Positions 51,854-60,475 of a stretch of DNA of 64,000 nucleotides are shown piece after piece. The notes below the pieces were generated by a model that ran no database searches, was not told the DNA's origin, and was given only the letters and a program-made list of their open reading frames with translations. The number at the start of each line of letters is the position of its first letter. Position 1 is the first letter of the stretch. A program made the translations under genes and the position numbers. This DNA is from Geodermatophilus normandii. GTDB lineage: Bacteria; Actinomycetota; Actinomycetes; Mycobacteriales; Geodermatophilaceae. The DNA lies in NCBI RefSeq assembly GCF_003182485.1, contig NZ_QGTX01000001.1, positions 3,116,001 to 3,180,000 on the forward strand, in the 5' to 3' direction.

Positions 51854-52354
51854 GTGACGGCCGCCACACCGCCCCCCGACTACGACCGTGCCCGCTGCTC
51901 CGTCGCCGGCACGCTCGCCGTGGTGGGGGAGAAGTGGAGCCTGCTGGTGCTGCGCGAGGCGTTCCTCGGCGTCCGGCGCTTCGCCGACCTGCAGTGCGCG
52001 CTCGGCGCGCCCAAGGCCGTGCTCACCGACCGGCTGAACTCGCTGGTCGCCCAGGACCTGCTCGCCCGCGTGCCCTACCGCGACGAGGGCGCCCGCCAGC
52101 GGCACGAGTACCGGCTCACCGAGCGCGGCCGCGACCTCTATCCCGCGCTGGTCGCCCTCATGCAGTGGGGCGACCGGTGGCTGGCCGCCGACGGCGTCGC
52201 ACCCCTGGAGCTCACCCACCGCGGCTGCGGCGCGCCGGTCACCCTGGGCCTGCGCTGCGGTGCCGGGCACGAGGTCGGGGGCCCGCGCGAGGTGGTGGTG
52301 ACGCCGGCCGGGCGTGGGACGGCCGGGGAGACGCCCGGCACACCCGCGGGCTAG
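51854..52354 (+). CDS. HxlR-family transcription regulator
   Basis: Winged-helix protein of 166 residues: 'CSVAGTLAVVGEKWSLLVLR', 'GVRRFADLQCALGAPKAVLT' and 'YRLTERGRDLYPALVALMQW' are the HxlR signature; the family Cys near the N-terminus ('RARCSVA') is present and can sense oxidants or electrophiles. The C-terminus has a short Cys-containing tail ('HRGCGAPVTLGLRCGAGH') which might bind zinc. Leaderless GTG start. Upstream of a dienelactone hydrolase and CoA-transferase, which it may control. Confidence 0.9.
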   Translation: MTAATPPPDYDRARCSVAGTLAVVGEKWSLLVLREAFLGVRRFADLQCALGAPKAVLTDRLNSLVAQDLLARVPYRDEGARQRHEYRLTERGRDLYPALVALMQWGDRWLAADGVAPLELTHRGCGAPVTLGLRCGAGHEVGGPREVVVTPAGRGTAGETPGTPAG

Positions 52355-52397
52355 CGTCGGCGGCGCCTGCGCTGCCGCTGCGACCCGGGAGGCCGTC

Positions 52398-53114
52398 CTG
52401 CCCACCATCGGAGTCCCCGGCGGCGCGAGCGCGCCGGAGCTGTCCGCCCACCTCGCCGTCCCGCCGGTGGGGGAGGGGCCCTGGCCCGGCGTCGTCGTCG
52501 TCCACGAGGTCTTCGGCCTGACCGACGACGTGCGGCAGCACGCCGACCGGCTGGCCGCGGCGGGCTACCTCGCCGTCGCGCCGGACCTGTTCACCGCCGG
52601 CGGCGTGGTGCGCTGCCTGCGCTCGACGTTCCGGGCGCTCAGCCGCGGGGAGGGGCCGGCCTTCGGCGACCTGGAGGCGGCCCGCCGGTTCCTCACCGAC
52701 CGGGACGACTGCACGGGCCGGGTCGGGGTCCTCGGGTTCTGCATGGGCGGGAAGTTCGCGCTGCTCGGCGCCACCCGCGGGTTCGACGTCGCCGCGCCCA
52801 ACTACGGCCCGCTGCCGGCCGACGCCGAGCGGGTGCTCGCCGGCGCCTGCCCGGTGGTGGGCAGCTACGGCCGCCGCGACGTCGCGCTGCGCGGCGCCGC
52901 GCAGCGGCTGGACCGGGTGCTCACCGACCTCGGCGTGGAGCACGACGTCAAGGAGTACCCGGACGCCGGGCACTCGTTCCTCAACCGGCACAACGCCGGG
53001 CCGTTCACGGCGCTGGAGAGGGTGGTCGGCCTCGACTACCACGAGCCGTCGGCCGAGGACGCCTGGGCGCGCATCCTCCGCTTCCTCGACCGGCACCTGC
53101 GGAGCGCGGCGTGA
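52398..53114 (+). CDS. Dienelactone hydrolase family protein, probable CTG start
   Basis: Alpha/beta hydrolase of 238 residues: 'PGVVVVHEVFGLTDDVRQHA' with the regulatory Glu, 'RVGVLGFCMGGKFALLGA' with the nucleophilic Cys, and 'EYPDAGHSFLNRHNAG' with Asp and His, the DLH triad. GGAGG lies five bases before a CTG that opens the protein ('LPTIGVPGGASAPELSAHL'); no ATG, GTG or TTG is suitably placed, and an upstream ATG would overlap hxlR with poor sequence. Stop overlaps the CoA-transferase GTG start (GTGA). Confidence 0.85.
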   Translation: MPTIGVPGGASAPELSAHLAVPPVGEGPWPGVVVVHEVFGLTDDVRQHADRLAAAGYLAVAPDLFTAGGVVRCLRSTFRALSRGEGPAFGDLEAARRFLTDRDDCTGRVGVLGFCMGGKFALLGATRGFDVAAPNYGPLPADAERVLAGACPVVGSYGRRDVALRGAAQRLDRVLTDLGVEHDVKEYPDAGHSFLNRHNAGPFTALERVVGLDYHEPSAEDAWARILRFLDRHLRSAA

Positions 53115-54213
53115 GCGGGGGCCGCTGACCGGCCTGCGGGTGGTCGAGCTCGGCGGCATCGGGCCGGGCCCGCACGCGGCGATGGTCCTGGCCGACCTCG
53201 GCGCCGACGTCGTCCGGGTGGAGCGGCCCTCCGGCGGGCTGTCGCTGGGCGGGACCGCCCGCGACGTCGTGCTGCGCGGCCGGCGCTCGCTCGCCCTCGA
53301 CGTCAAGACGCCCGGGGGCCGCGACCTGGTGCTGGGCCTGGCGGAGCGGGCCGACGTGTTCCTCGACGTCTTCCGCCCCGGCGTGGCCGAGCGGCTGGGG
53401 ATCGGGCCCGACGCCTGCCTGCAGCGCGCGCCCGGGCTGGTCTACGCGCGGATGACCGGGTGGGGGCAGGACGGGCCGTGGGCCGACCGGGTCGGCCACG
53501 ACGTCAACTACCTGGGGCTGACCGGCACGCTCGCCGCGCTCGGCCGCCCCGGCGAGGTGCCCCGCCCCCCGCTGAACCTGGTCGCCGACTACGGCGGCGG
53601 GTCGATGCTGGTGCTCGTCGGCGTCCTCGCCGCGCTGCACGAGCGGTCCCGCTCGGGCCGTGGGCAGGTGGTCGACGCCGCGATGGTCGACGGCGTCGCG
53701 CTGATCTCGCAGATGCTGTGGTCGATGCGCGGCATGGGCCTGTGGTCGGACCGGCCGGGCACCAACGTGCTCGACGGCGGCGCGCCCTACTACGACGTCT
53801 ACGCCTGCGCCGACGGCCGCTTCGTCGCCGTCGGGGCGCTGGAGCCGCAGTTCTACGCGGCACTGCTCGAGGGGCTCGGGCTGGCCGGGGACGACCTGCC
53901 GGCGCAGACCGACCCGCGCGGCTGGCCGCGGCTGCGGGAGCTGTTCACCGCGGCGTTCGCCGCCCAGCCGCGGGAGCACTGGGAGCGCGTCTTCGACGGC
54001 ACGGACGCCTGCGTCACGCCGGTCCTGACGGCCGACGAGGCGGCGGCGCACCCGCACCTGGCCGCCCGCGGCACGCTCGTGGACGTCGACGGCGTCCGGC
54101 AGGCCGCCCCGGCCCCGCGGTTCTCCCGCACGCCGGCGGGCCCGCCCGCCCCGGCGCCGGACGGCCCGGCCGACGCCGCCGCCGTCCTGGAGGAGTGGTC
54201 GCGCCCCCGATGA
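53111..54213 (+). pseudogene. CaiB/BaiF CoA-transferase (alpha-methylacyl-CoA racemase type), one missing G near the start
   Basis: Protein of ~367 residues: 'LTGLRVVELGGIGPGPHAAM', 'VLADLGADVVRVERP', 'DVFLDVFRPGVAERLGIGPD', 'DAAMVDGVALISQML' with the catalytic Asp and 'GGAPYYDVYACADGRFVAVG'. Racemises branched-chain acyl-CoA or transfers CoA. The GTG that overlaps the dienelactone hydrolase stop is out of frame; adding one G to the G5 run at 53117-53121 gives 'VSGGPLTGLRVVELGGIGPG', so the gene is probably intact in the organism. Confidence 0.88.
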
Positions 54214-54259
54214 CGGGGACGCACGAGCCGCGGTCCGCCGCGGAGGAGGAGGCCCACCC

Positions 54260-55036
54260 GTGACCGAGCCGAACACGGAGTCCGTGCTGGTCGAGCGCCG
54301 CGGCGCCGTCCAGGTGATCACCATCAACCGGCCCGGGGCCAAGAACGCCCTCGACGGCGCGGTGGCGCAGGGCGTCGCCGCGGCCGTCGACGAGCTCGAC
54401 GCGTCCGACGACCTGCGCGCGGGCGTGCTCACCGGCGCCGGCGGCACCTTCTCCGCCGGCATGGACCTCAAGGCGTTCCTGCGCGGCGAGCGGCCCTCCA
54501 TCGAGGGCCGCGGGCTGTGCGGGATCACCCAGACGCCGCCGCGCAAGCCGCTGCTGGCCGCCGTCGAGGGGTGGGCGCTGGCCGGCGGGTTCGAGCTCGT
54601 CCTCGCCTGCGACCTCGTCGTCGCCGGGCGGTCGGCGCGCTTCGGCGTGCCCGAGGTGTCCCGCTCGCTGATCGCCGCCGGCGGCGCCGCGCTGTTCCTG
54701 CCGCGGCGGGTGCCCCACGCCGTCGCCATGGAGATGCTGCTGACCGGGCAGCCCGTCGACGCCGAGCGGGCGGCCGCCGTCGGGCTGGTCAACCGGGTCG
54801 TCGACGAGGGCGGGGCGCTCGAGGCGGCCGTGGCCCTGGCGGAGGTGATCGCCGCGAACGGCCCGCTGGCGGTGGCGGTGACCAAGCAGATCGCCCGCAG
54901 CACCGCCGACTGGACCACCGAGGAGGCGTGGGCGAGGCAGCAGCCGCTGATCGAGCCGGTCTTCTCCTCGGAGGACGCCCGCGAGGGCGCGACCGCCTTC
55001 GCCGAGCGCCGCAAGCCCGTCTGGCGGGGGCGCTAG
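54260..55036 (+). CDS. Enoyl-CoA hydratase/isomerase (crotonase) family protein
   Basis: Crotonase of 258 residues: 'VQVITINRPGAKNALDGA', oxyanion loop 'TFSAGMDLKAFLRG', 'AAVEGWALAGGFELVLACDL' and 'FGVPEVSRSLIAAGGAALFL'. The usual catalytic Glu of 'GFE' is present in the second oxyanion segment. Hydrates or isomerises an enoyl-CoA in beta-oxidation-like catabolism, probably with the CoA-transferase before it and the thiolase further on. GTG with GGAGGAGG seven bases upstream. Stop shares CTAG with the convergent lacI stop. Confidence 0.92.
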   Translation: MTEPNTESVLVERRGAVQVITINRPGAKNALDGAVAQGVAAAVDELDASDDLRAGVLTGAGGTFSAGMDLKAFLRGERPSIEGRGLCGITQTPPRKPLLAAVEGWALAGGFELVLACDLVVAGRSARFGVPEVSRSLIAAGGAALFLPRRVPHAVAMEMLLTGQPVDAERAAAVGLVNRVVDEGGALEAAVALAEVIAANGPLAVAVTKQIARSTADWTTEEAWARQQPLIEPVFSSEDAREGATAFAERRKPVWRGR

Positions 55037-56139
55037 GACGCCGGGGCCGGGCCGGTCGTCGTCCGGACGACCAGCCCGGCCGGCAGCGGGACCGGCGGCG
55101 GGGCGGGCCGGCCGGCCAGCAGGTCCAGCAGCGCCTGACCGGCCACCCGGCCCTTCTCGCGGGTGGGCTGGCGGACGGTGGTGAGGCCGAGCCCCGCGGC
55201 GGTGGCCGCGTCGTCGAAGCCGGCGACCGACAGGTCCGCGGGCACCCGCAGGCCGAGCCGGGCCGCCGCCCGCAGCGCGCCCTCGGCCAGCCGGTCGCTC
55301 AGGCACAGCAGCGCCGTGGGCCGCGGGTGGGTGGCGAGGACGGCGAGCGCGCCCGCCTCGCCGACCGCGGGCGTGCTGTCGGGGCCGTGGAACACCGGGA
55401 CCGCCGCCCAGTCGAGGCCGGCGCGCCCGGCCGCGTCGCGGTAGCCGGCCAGCCGGTCGCGGGTGACGGCGTAGGTGGCGCCCGCCTGGGCGCGCTCGTC
55501 GACCAGCCCGGGGGTGATCGGGTCGCCGTGCATGCCGAAGGAGACGACCGCCGGCCGCCGGTGCCCCAGGTCGAGCAGGTGTGCCGCCACGGCTGCCGCG
55601 GCCGCGCGGTCGTCGACGCCCACCCACGGCGCCGCCGGGGCGCCGAGCGCGGCCAGCCGGTCCGGCCGCGGCTGGTCGACGACGACGAGCGGGAGGCCGC
55701 GGGCGACCGCCGCCGCGAGCAGCGGGTCGTCGTCGCCCACCGAGGAGACGACCAGCCCGTCGACGACGGCGTCGCTCACCGCGGCCAGGCGCCGCGCGGG
55801 GTCGGCCGAGCCGGGCACGAGCAGCAGCCCGGAGCCGGCCGGCTCGGCCGCCGACGCGACCCCGGCGAGCAGCGCGACGGCCACCGGGTCGTCGAAGGCG
55901 TAGGACAGCCCGTTGTCGTAGGCGACGCCGATCGCGCCGACGCGGCCGCGCCGCAGCCCCGCGGCGAGCGGGTTGGGCCCGGGGTAGCCGAGCCGGCGGG
56001 CGGCGGCCAGGACGCGCTCGCGCAGGGCGGCCGAGAGCTGGTCGGGCCGGGAGAACGCGTTGGACACCGTCTTGGCCGAGACGCCGACCTCCGCCGCCAC
56101 CTCCTGCAGGGTCACCGGGCGGGGGCGGTCGGGCGGCAC
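55033..56139 (-). CDS. LacI-family transcription regulator
   Basis: Regulator of 368 residues: N-terminal helix-turn-helix 'VTLQEVAAEVGVSAKTVSNA' with hinge 'LAAARRLGYPGPNPLAAGLR', then a periplasmic-binding-protein-like ligand domain ('GAIGVAYDNGLSYAFDD', 'VVSSVGDDDPLLAAAVARGL', 'DLSVAGFDDAATAAGLGLTT'). Senses a small effector and represses from a palindromic site; a CG-centred operator lies just upstream, shared with the divergent MFS gene. GTG with GGAGG eight bases upstream. Confidence 0.92.
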   Translation of the reverse strand: MPPDRPRPVTLQEVAAEVGVSAKTVSNAFSRPDQLSAALRERVLAAARRLGYPGPNPLAAGLRRGRVGAIGVAYDNGLSYAFDDPVAVALLAGVASAAEPAGSGLLLVPGSADPARRLAAVSDAVVDGLVVSSVGDDDPLLAAAVARGLPLVVVDQPRPDRLAALGAPAAPWVGVDDRAAAAAVAAHLLDLGHRRPAVVSFGMHGDPITPGLVDERAQAGATYAVTRDRLAGYRDAAGRAGLDWAAVPVFHGPDSTPAVGEAGALAVLATHPRPTALLCLSDRLAEGALRAAARLGLRVPADLSVAGFDDAATAAGLGLTTVRQPTREKGRVAGQALLDLLAGRPAPPPVPLPAGLVVRTTTGPAPAS

Positions 56140-56156
56140 GGGCGCATCCTCCCGTG

Positions 56157-56170
56157 CTTCATCGATGAAG
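56157..56170. promoter_or_regulatory. LacI-type operator between lacI and the MFS transporter gene
   Basis: CTTCATCGATGAAG is a perfect 14-bp palindrome with the CG centre typical of LacI-family sites, 17 bases from the LacI start and 20 from the transporter start. Confidence 0.75.
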
Positions 56171-56190
56171 AAGGGGGTACCCCGGACGGC

Positions 56191-57540
56191 ATGACGCCGG
56201 TCGTCCCGCTCTGCGCGGTGCAGTTCGTCGACGTCCTGGGCACCACGCTGGTCGTCGCGGCGCTGCCGACGATGCTGGCCGACCTGGGCGCACCGGCGTC
56301 GGCGGCCACCCTGGTGGTGACCGTCTACGCGGTCCTCTTCGGGGCGCTGCTGGTGCTCGCCGCGCGCCTCGGCGACCGCTACGGGCACGCGCGGGTCCTG
56401 GCGCTCGGGCTGGCCGGCTTCGGCGCGGCGTCCCTGGCGGCGGCGCTCGCGCCGTCGGTCGGGGTGCTCGTGGCCGCCCGCGGCGCCCTCGGTGCGGCGG
56501 CCGCGCTGTCGGTGCCCACCGCGCTGCGCCTGCTGACCGCCGCCACGGAGGAGGGAGGGCAGCGGCGGCGGGCGCTCGCGGCGTGGAGCGCCTCCGGGGC
56601 GGCGGCCGGCGCGAGCGGGCTGGTCCTCGGCGGCGTGGTCACCGACCTGGCCGGGTGGCGGCTGCTGTTCTGGGTCAACCTGCCGCTGGCGGTGCTGCTG
56701 GCACTCGCCGTGCGCCGGACCGCGCCGCCCACCCCGCGCGAGCGCGGCGCGTCCCTGGACCTGGCGGGCGCGGCGGTGCTCGTGGCCGCCGTGGCGGCGG
56801 TCGTGGCGGGCGCGTCGCTGCTCGAGGACGGCGCCCACCGGACCCCCGGCGCCGGGCTGCTCCTGGCCGGGCTCGCCGCCGCCGCGGCCCTGCCCGCCGT
56901 CGAGCGCCGGGCCCGCGACCCGCTGCTGCCCCGTGCCGCCGTCGGGCACCCGGGGCTGCGCCGCGGCGTGCTCGCCTCGGCGGCCAACACCGCGACGACG
57001 AGCTCGGCCGTCACGGTGGCCACGCTGCACCTGCAGGGGAGCGAGGGGCTCGGTGCGACGGCCACCGGCCTGGCGCTGCTGCCCTTCAGCCTGTGCGTCG
57101 TCGCCGGCGCGGCCCTGGCGGCGCGGGTCATGCGGTCGGCGTCGGCGCGGGTCACCGCCGCCGCGGGCCTGGCCGTCATCGCCGCCGGCACCGCGGCGCT
57201 GCTGGGCGCGGGACTCGGTCCGGGGGTGGTGTCGGCCGGGGCGGCCGTCTCGGGGCTGGGCATCGGGCTGTCGTCGGTGGCCGCCACGGCGCTGGGCACC
57301 GACGTCGCCGCGGAGCTGCAGGGCACCGCGGCCGGCGTGCTCAACACCGCCGCCCAGCTCGGCACCGCGCTGGGCGTCGCCGCCGTGCTGCTCGTCGTCC
57401 GGCTGAGCGAGGGGACGGCGCTGCCGCTGGCCGGCGCGGGGCTGGGGTGGCTGGCCGCCGCGGTGCTGGCCGCCGTCGCCGCGGGCCTGCTGCTGCGGCG
57501 TCCCGCCCGGGCTGCCGTCCCCGCCAGGAACGCGGGTTAG
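56191..57540 (+). CDS. MFS transporter, DHA2-like drug exporter
   Basis: Major-facilitator protein of 449 residues with about 13-14 hydrophobic helices. TM1 'PLCAVQFVDVLGTTLVVAAL' carries the Asp of this group, the A-motif loop is 'LAARLGDRYGHARVLALG', and TM5 'GAAAGASGLVLGGVVTDLAG' corresponds to the antiporter C-motif. Probably exports a drug or metabolite and is controlled by the divergent LacI regulator. A weak ribosome site precedes the ATG. The following thiolase gene starts 37 bases downstream. Confidence 0.9.
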   Translation: MTPVVPLCAVQFVDVLGTTLVVAALPTMLADLGAPASAATLVVTVYAVLFGALLVLAARLGDRYGHARVLALGLAGFGAASLAAALAPSVGVLVAARGALGAAAALSVPTALRLLTAATEEGGQRRRALAAWSASGAAAGASGLVLGGVVTDLAGWRLLFWVNLPLAVLLALAVRRTAPPTPRERGASLDLAGAAVLVAAVAAVVAGASLLEDGAHRTPGAGLLLAGLAAAAALPAVERRARDPLLPRAAVGHPGLRRGVLASAANTATTSSAVTVATLHLQGSEGLGATATGLALLPFSLCVVAGAALAARVMRSASARVTAAAGLAVIAAGTAALLGAGLGPGVVSAGAAVSGLGIGLSSVAATALGTDVAAELQGTAAGVLNTAAQLGTALGVAAVLLVVRLSEGTALPLAGAGLGWLAAAVLAAVAAGLLLRRPARAAVPARNAG

Positions 57541-57576
57541 TGTGCCGGGAACCACACCTGGTCGAGGGGAGCAGAC

Positions 57577-58719
57577 ATGCGTGACGCGGTGATCGTCGAG
57601 GCGGTGCGCACGCCCGTGGGCAAGCGCAACGGCGGGCTGTCGGGGGTGCACCCGGTGGACCTGTCGGCGCACGTGCTGACCTCGCTGGCCGAGCGGGCCG
57701 GCATCGACCCGGCGCAGATCGAGGACGTCATCTGGGGCTGCGTCTCCCAGGTCGGCGAGCAGACGTTCGACATCGCGCGCACCGCCGCGCTGGCCGCGGG
57801 CTGGCCGGAGACGGTGACCGGCGTGACCGTCGACCGCCAGTGCGGGTCCTCGCAGCAGTCCGTGCACTTCGCCGCGGCCGGGCTGGTCTCGGGCCAGTAC
57901 GACGTCGTGGTCGCCGGCGGTGTCGAGTCGATGTCGCGGGTGCCCATGGGGACCGCCCGCAAGGACGCCGACCCGTTCGGCACCCGGTTCGCCGAGCGCT
58001 ACGCCGGCGCGAAGATCAACCAGGGGCTGGGCGCGGAGACGATCGCCGAGCGCTGGGGCCTGTCCCGCCAGCAGTGCGACGAGTTCTCGGTCGCCTCGCA
58101 CGAGAAGGCCGCCGCCGCCCGCGCCGAGGGCCGCTTCGACGCCCAGATCGCGCCGGTGACCACGCCCGACGGCACCGTCGTCAGCCAGGACGAGGGCATC
58201 CGCGAGTCCACGGTGGAGAAGCTCGGCACGCTCAAGACCGCGTTCCGCGAGGACGGCGTCATCACCGCCGGCAACTCCTCGCAGATCTCCGACGGCTCCG
58301 CCGCACTGCTGATGACGACGTCGGAGAAGGCCGCCGAGCTGGGGCTCACGCCGATCGCCCGGGTGCACACCGCCGTCCTGGCCGGCAGCGACCCCGTGGT
58401 CATGCTCACCGCCCCGATCCCGGCCACGCAGAAGGCGCTGCAGCGCTCGGGGCTGTCGATCGACGAGATCGGCGCCTTCGAGGTCAACGAGGCCTTCGCC
58501 CCCGTGCCGCTGGCCTGGCTGGCCGACATCGGGGCCGACGCCAAGGCGCTCAACCCCAACGGCGGCGCCATCGCCCTCGGCCACCCGCTCGGCGGCTCCG
58601 GCGCGCGGATCATGACCACGCTCGTGCACCACATGCGCGACAACGGCATCCGCTACGGCCTGCAGACCATGTGCGAGGGCGGCGGCCAGGCCAACGCCAC
58701 CATCCTCGAGCTCCTCTAG
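57577..58719 (+). CDS. Acetyl-CoA acetyltransferase / 3-ketoacyl-CoA thiolase
   Basis: Thiolase of 380 residues. The acyl-accepting Cys is in 'TVDRQCGSSQQSVHFAAAGL', the catalytic pair in 'NPNGGAIALGHPLGGSGARI' (His) and 'LQTMCEGGGQANATI' (Cys), and 'FEVNEAFAPVPLAWL' has the usual Asn-Glu-Ala-Phe. Cleaves 3-ketoacyl-CoA or condenses acetyl-CoA. With the crotonase and CoA-transferase it completes an acyl-CoA degradation set. A group of strong hairpins follows the stop. Confidence 0.94.
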   Translation: MRDAVIVEAVRTPVGKRNGGLSGVHPVDLSAHVLTSLAERAGIDPAQIEDVIWGCVSQVGEQTFDIARTAALAAGWPETVTGVTVDRQCGSSQQSVHFAAAGLVSGQYDVVVAGGVESMSRVPMGTARKDADPFGTRFAERYAGAKINQGLGAETIAERWGLSRQQCDEFSVASHEKAAAARAEGRFDAQIAPVTTPDGTVVSQDEGIRESTVEKLGTLKTAFREDGVITAGNSSQISDGSAALLMTTSEKAAELGLTPIARVHTAVLAGSDPVVMLTAPIPATQKALQRSGLSIDEIGAFEVNEAFAPVPLAWLADIGADAKALNPNGGAIALGHPLGGSGARIMTTLVHHMRDNGIRYGLQTMCEGGGQANATILELL

Positions 58720-58726
58720 CCCCCGG

Positions 58727-58825
58727 CCCCGTGCAGGGTCCTGCCGCGAGCTCGCGAGCGGCGGGGGCACGGGGGTCCTCACCCCCCGGCGCCCGGGGCC
58801 GCCCGCAGGGGCGGCCCCGGGCGCC
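58727..58825. terminator. Two consecutive hairpin terminators after the thiolase gene
   Basis: First a compound stem in which CCCCGTGC (58727-58734) pairs with GCACGGGG (58767-58774), then a 17-bp perfect stem (58788-58804 with 58809-58825) around a GCAG loop. No T-run. Confidence 0.8.
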
Positions 58826-58841
58826 GTTACGTTCGGCGGTC

Positions 58842-59651
58842 GTGAGCGCCACCGCGGGGGACCCCACGCTGCTCGACGTGCTGACGCTCGAGGAGGTCGA
58901 CCGCGACCTCTACCGCAGCACGCTGGTGTTCAGCGACCCGTTCCCGCTCTACGGGGGTCAGGTCGCCGCCCAGGCGCTGCTCGCGGCCGGTCGCACGGTG
59001 GCGCCCGACCGGCTGCCGCACTCGCTGCACGGCTACTTCCTCCGCAGCGGCGACGCGGCCCGGCCCACGGTCTTCCGCGTCGACCGCGACCGCGACGGCG
59101 GCTCGTTCTCCGCGCGCCGGGTGGTGGCGGTGCAGGGCGGCGAGGTCGTGCTGTCGATGTCGGCGTCGTTCCAGGCGCCGACCCCCGGACCCGACGTCCA
59201 GGTCGCGCCGGCCCCGGGCGCGGAGGACCCGGCCGGCTGCGAGCCGTTCACGCTGCCGCGGCTGTTCACCATGGAGGGGCGCACACCCTCCCAGCCGTGG
59301 CCGCAGGCGAGCATGCCCACGCGCTTCTGGTCCCGGTCGACCGTCGCGCTGCCCGAGGACCCGCTGGTGCACGCGTGCGCGCTGACCTACCTGTCCGACA
59401 TCGGCACCGGGCTGTCGGCGCTGCCGGAGGACGAGGCCGCGCCCGGCCCGACGCTGGACCACGCGGTGTGGTTCCACCGGCCGGCCCGGCTCGACGCCTG
59501 GGTGCTCATGGACCTCGTCCCGCACACGGTCTCCGGCGGGCGGGGCTGGTACACCGGCTCGGTCACCACCCGCGACGGCGTGCTGGCCGCGAGCCTGACC
59601 CAGGAGACGCTGTTCCGGCCCGGCCGCAACCCCTTCCGGCCGGGCCGCTGA
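58842..59651 (+). CDS. Acyl-CoA thioesterase II (TesB family)
   Basis: Double hotdog-fold thioesterase of 269 residues: 'YRSTLVFSDPFPLYGGQVAA', 'LPHSLHGYFLRSGDAARPTV', 'GGSFSARRVVAVQGGEVVLS' and in the second half 'LTYLSDIGTGLSALPE', 'TLDHAVWFHRPARLDAWVLM', matching TesB. Hydrolyses medium- and long-chain acyl-CoAs, releasing CoA. A TACGTT box eight bases before the GTG suggests a leaderless transcript of its own, separate from the thiolase message. Confidence 0.92.
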   Translation: MSATAGDPTLLDVLTLEEVDRDLYRSTLVFSDPFPLYGGQVAAQALLAAGRTVAPDRLPHSLHGYFLRSGDAARPTVFRVDRDRDGGSFSARRVVAVQGGEVVLSMSASFQAPTPGPDVQVAPAPGAEDPAGCEPFTLPRLFTMEGRTPSQPWPQASMPTRFWSRSTVALPEDPLVHACALTYLSDIGTGLSALPEDEAAPGPTLDHAVWFHRPARLDAWVLMDLVPHTVSGGRGWYTGSVTTRDGVLAASLTQETLFRPGRNPFRPGR

Positions 59652-59742
59652 GCCGGACGGGACGGCTGCGCGGGAGCCCGGCGGGAGCCTCGTCGGCCTG
59701 ATCGGCCAGGATGGGGGCCCTGCGAGGGGGAAGGACGGACAC

Positions 59743-60342
59743 GTGGCGAAGCACCGGGCACCCGAGGGAAGCCCCACCGACTTCGACGCGGCGACGGTCG
59801 CACTGGCCGACGTCTCGGGCGACTACACCATCGACGTGGCGCACACCCGGATCGGCATCCGGGCGCGGCACGCGATGGTGACGACGGTCCGCGGCGCGTT
59901 CACCGACTTCGCCGGCGAGGCACACCTGGACACGCAGGAGCCCGAGGCGAGCAGCGTGTCGATCCGGATCCGCACGGCGAGCATCGACACCGGGCAGGCC
60001 GACCGGGACGCGCACCTGCGCTCCCCGGACTTCCTCGACGTCGAGCGCTTCCCGGAGATGGTGTTCGCCTCCACCGAGGTCGAGCAGGTCGACGAGGACA
60101 CCTACGAGGTGACCGGCGACCTCACGATCCGCGACGTCACCCGGCCGGTGACCGTCGAGTTCACCCTGACCGGCTCGGCGAAGGACCCGTTCGGCAACAC
60201 CCGGGTGGGCTTCGAGGGCGCGCTGGCCATCAAGCGCAGCGAGTGGGGCCTGGTGTGGAACACCCCGCTCGACACCGGTGGCGTGCTGGTCAGCGACCGC
60301 ATCCAGGTGGAGTTCGACGTCTCGGTGATCCGCAGCGCCTGA
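59743..60342 (+). CDS. YceI-family protein
   Basis: Lipocalin-like YceI domain protein of 199 residues without a signal peptide: 'GDYTIDVAHTRIGIRARHAM', 'VRGAFTDFAGEAHLDTQEPE', 'DRDAHLRSPDFLDVERFPEM' and 'GDLTIRDVTRPVTVEFTLTG'. These proteins bind polyisoprenoids or amides in a hydrophobic tunnel; the Gram-positive cytoplasmic versions are of unknown function. GTG start with a purine-rich leader. Convergent with the reductase gene across a tandem repeat. Confidence 0.92.
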   Translation: MAKHRAPEGSPTDFDAATVALADVSGDYTIDVAHTRIGIRARHAMVTTVRGAFTDFAGEAHLDTQEPEASSVSIRIRTASIDTGQADRDAHLRSPDFLDVERFPEMVFASTEVEQVDEDTYEVTGDLTIRDVTRPVTVEFTLTGSAKDPFGNTRVGFEGALAIKRSEWGLVWNTPLDTGGVLVSDRIQVEFDVSVIRSA

Positions 60343-60378
60343 CGCCGCCCCGTCCGGCGGTCGCCCTGTCGGCGGATC

Positions 60379-60426
60379 GGCACGTCGGCACGTCGGCACG
60401 TCGGCACGTCGGCACGTCGGCACGTC
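60379..60426. repeat. Octanucleotide tandem repeat, six perfect copies
   Basis: GGCACGTC repeated six times without mismatch, followed by degenerate relatives (gaggtgtc and similar) to about 60455, between two convergent genes. The unit is not a multiple of three and no gene covers it, so a slippage-prone, non-coding microsatellite is likely. Confidence 0.85.
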
Positions 60427-60475
60427 GAGGTGTCGCCCCGTCGAGGTGTCGACATGCCGACGGGACGGTCCGCGC

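Noticed and set aside
60379-60455. CRISPR array or a repeat-peptide gene (DVPTCRRA units)
   Set aside because: Repeats are contiguous with no spacers, and the peptide pattern is just the 8-bp unit read in three frames on the minus strand; both flanking genes end beside it.
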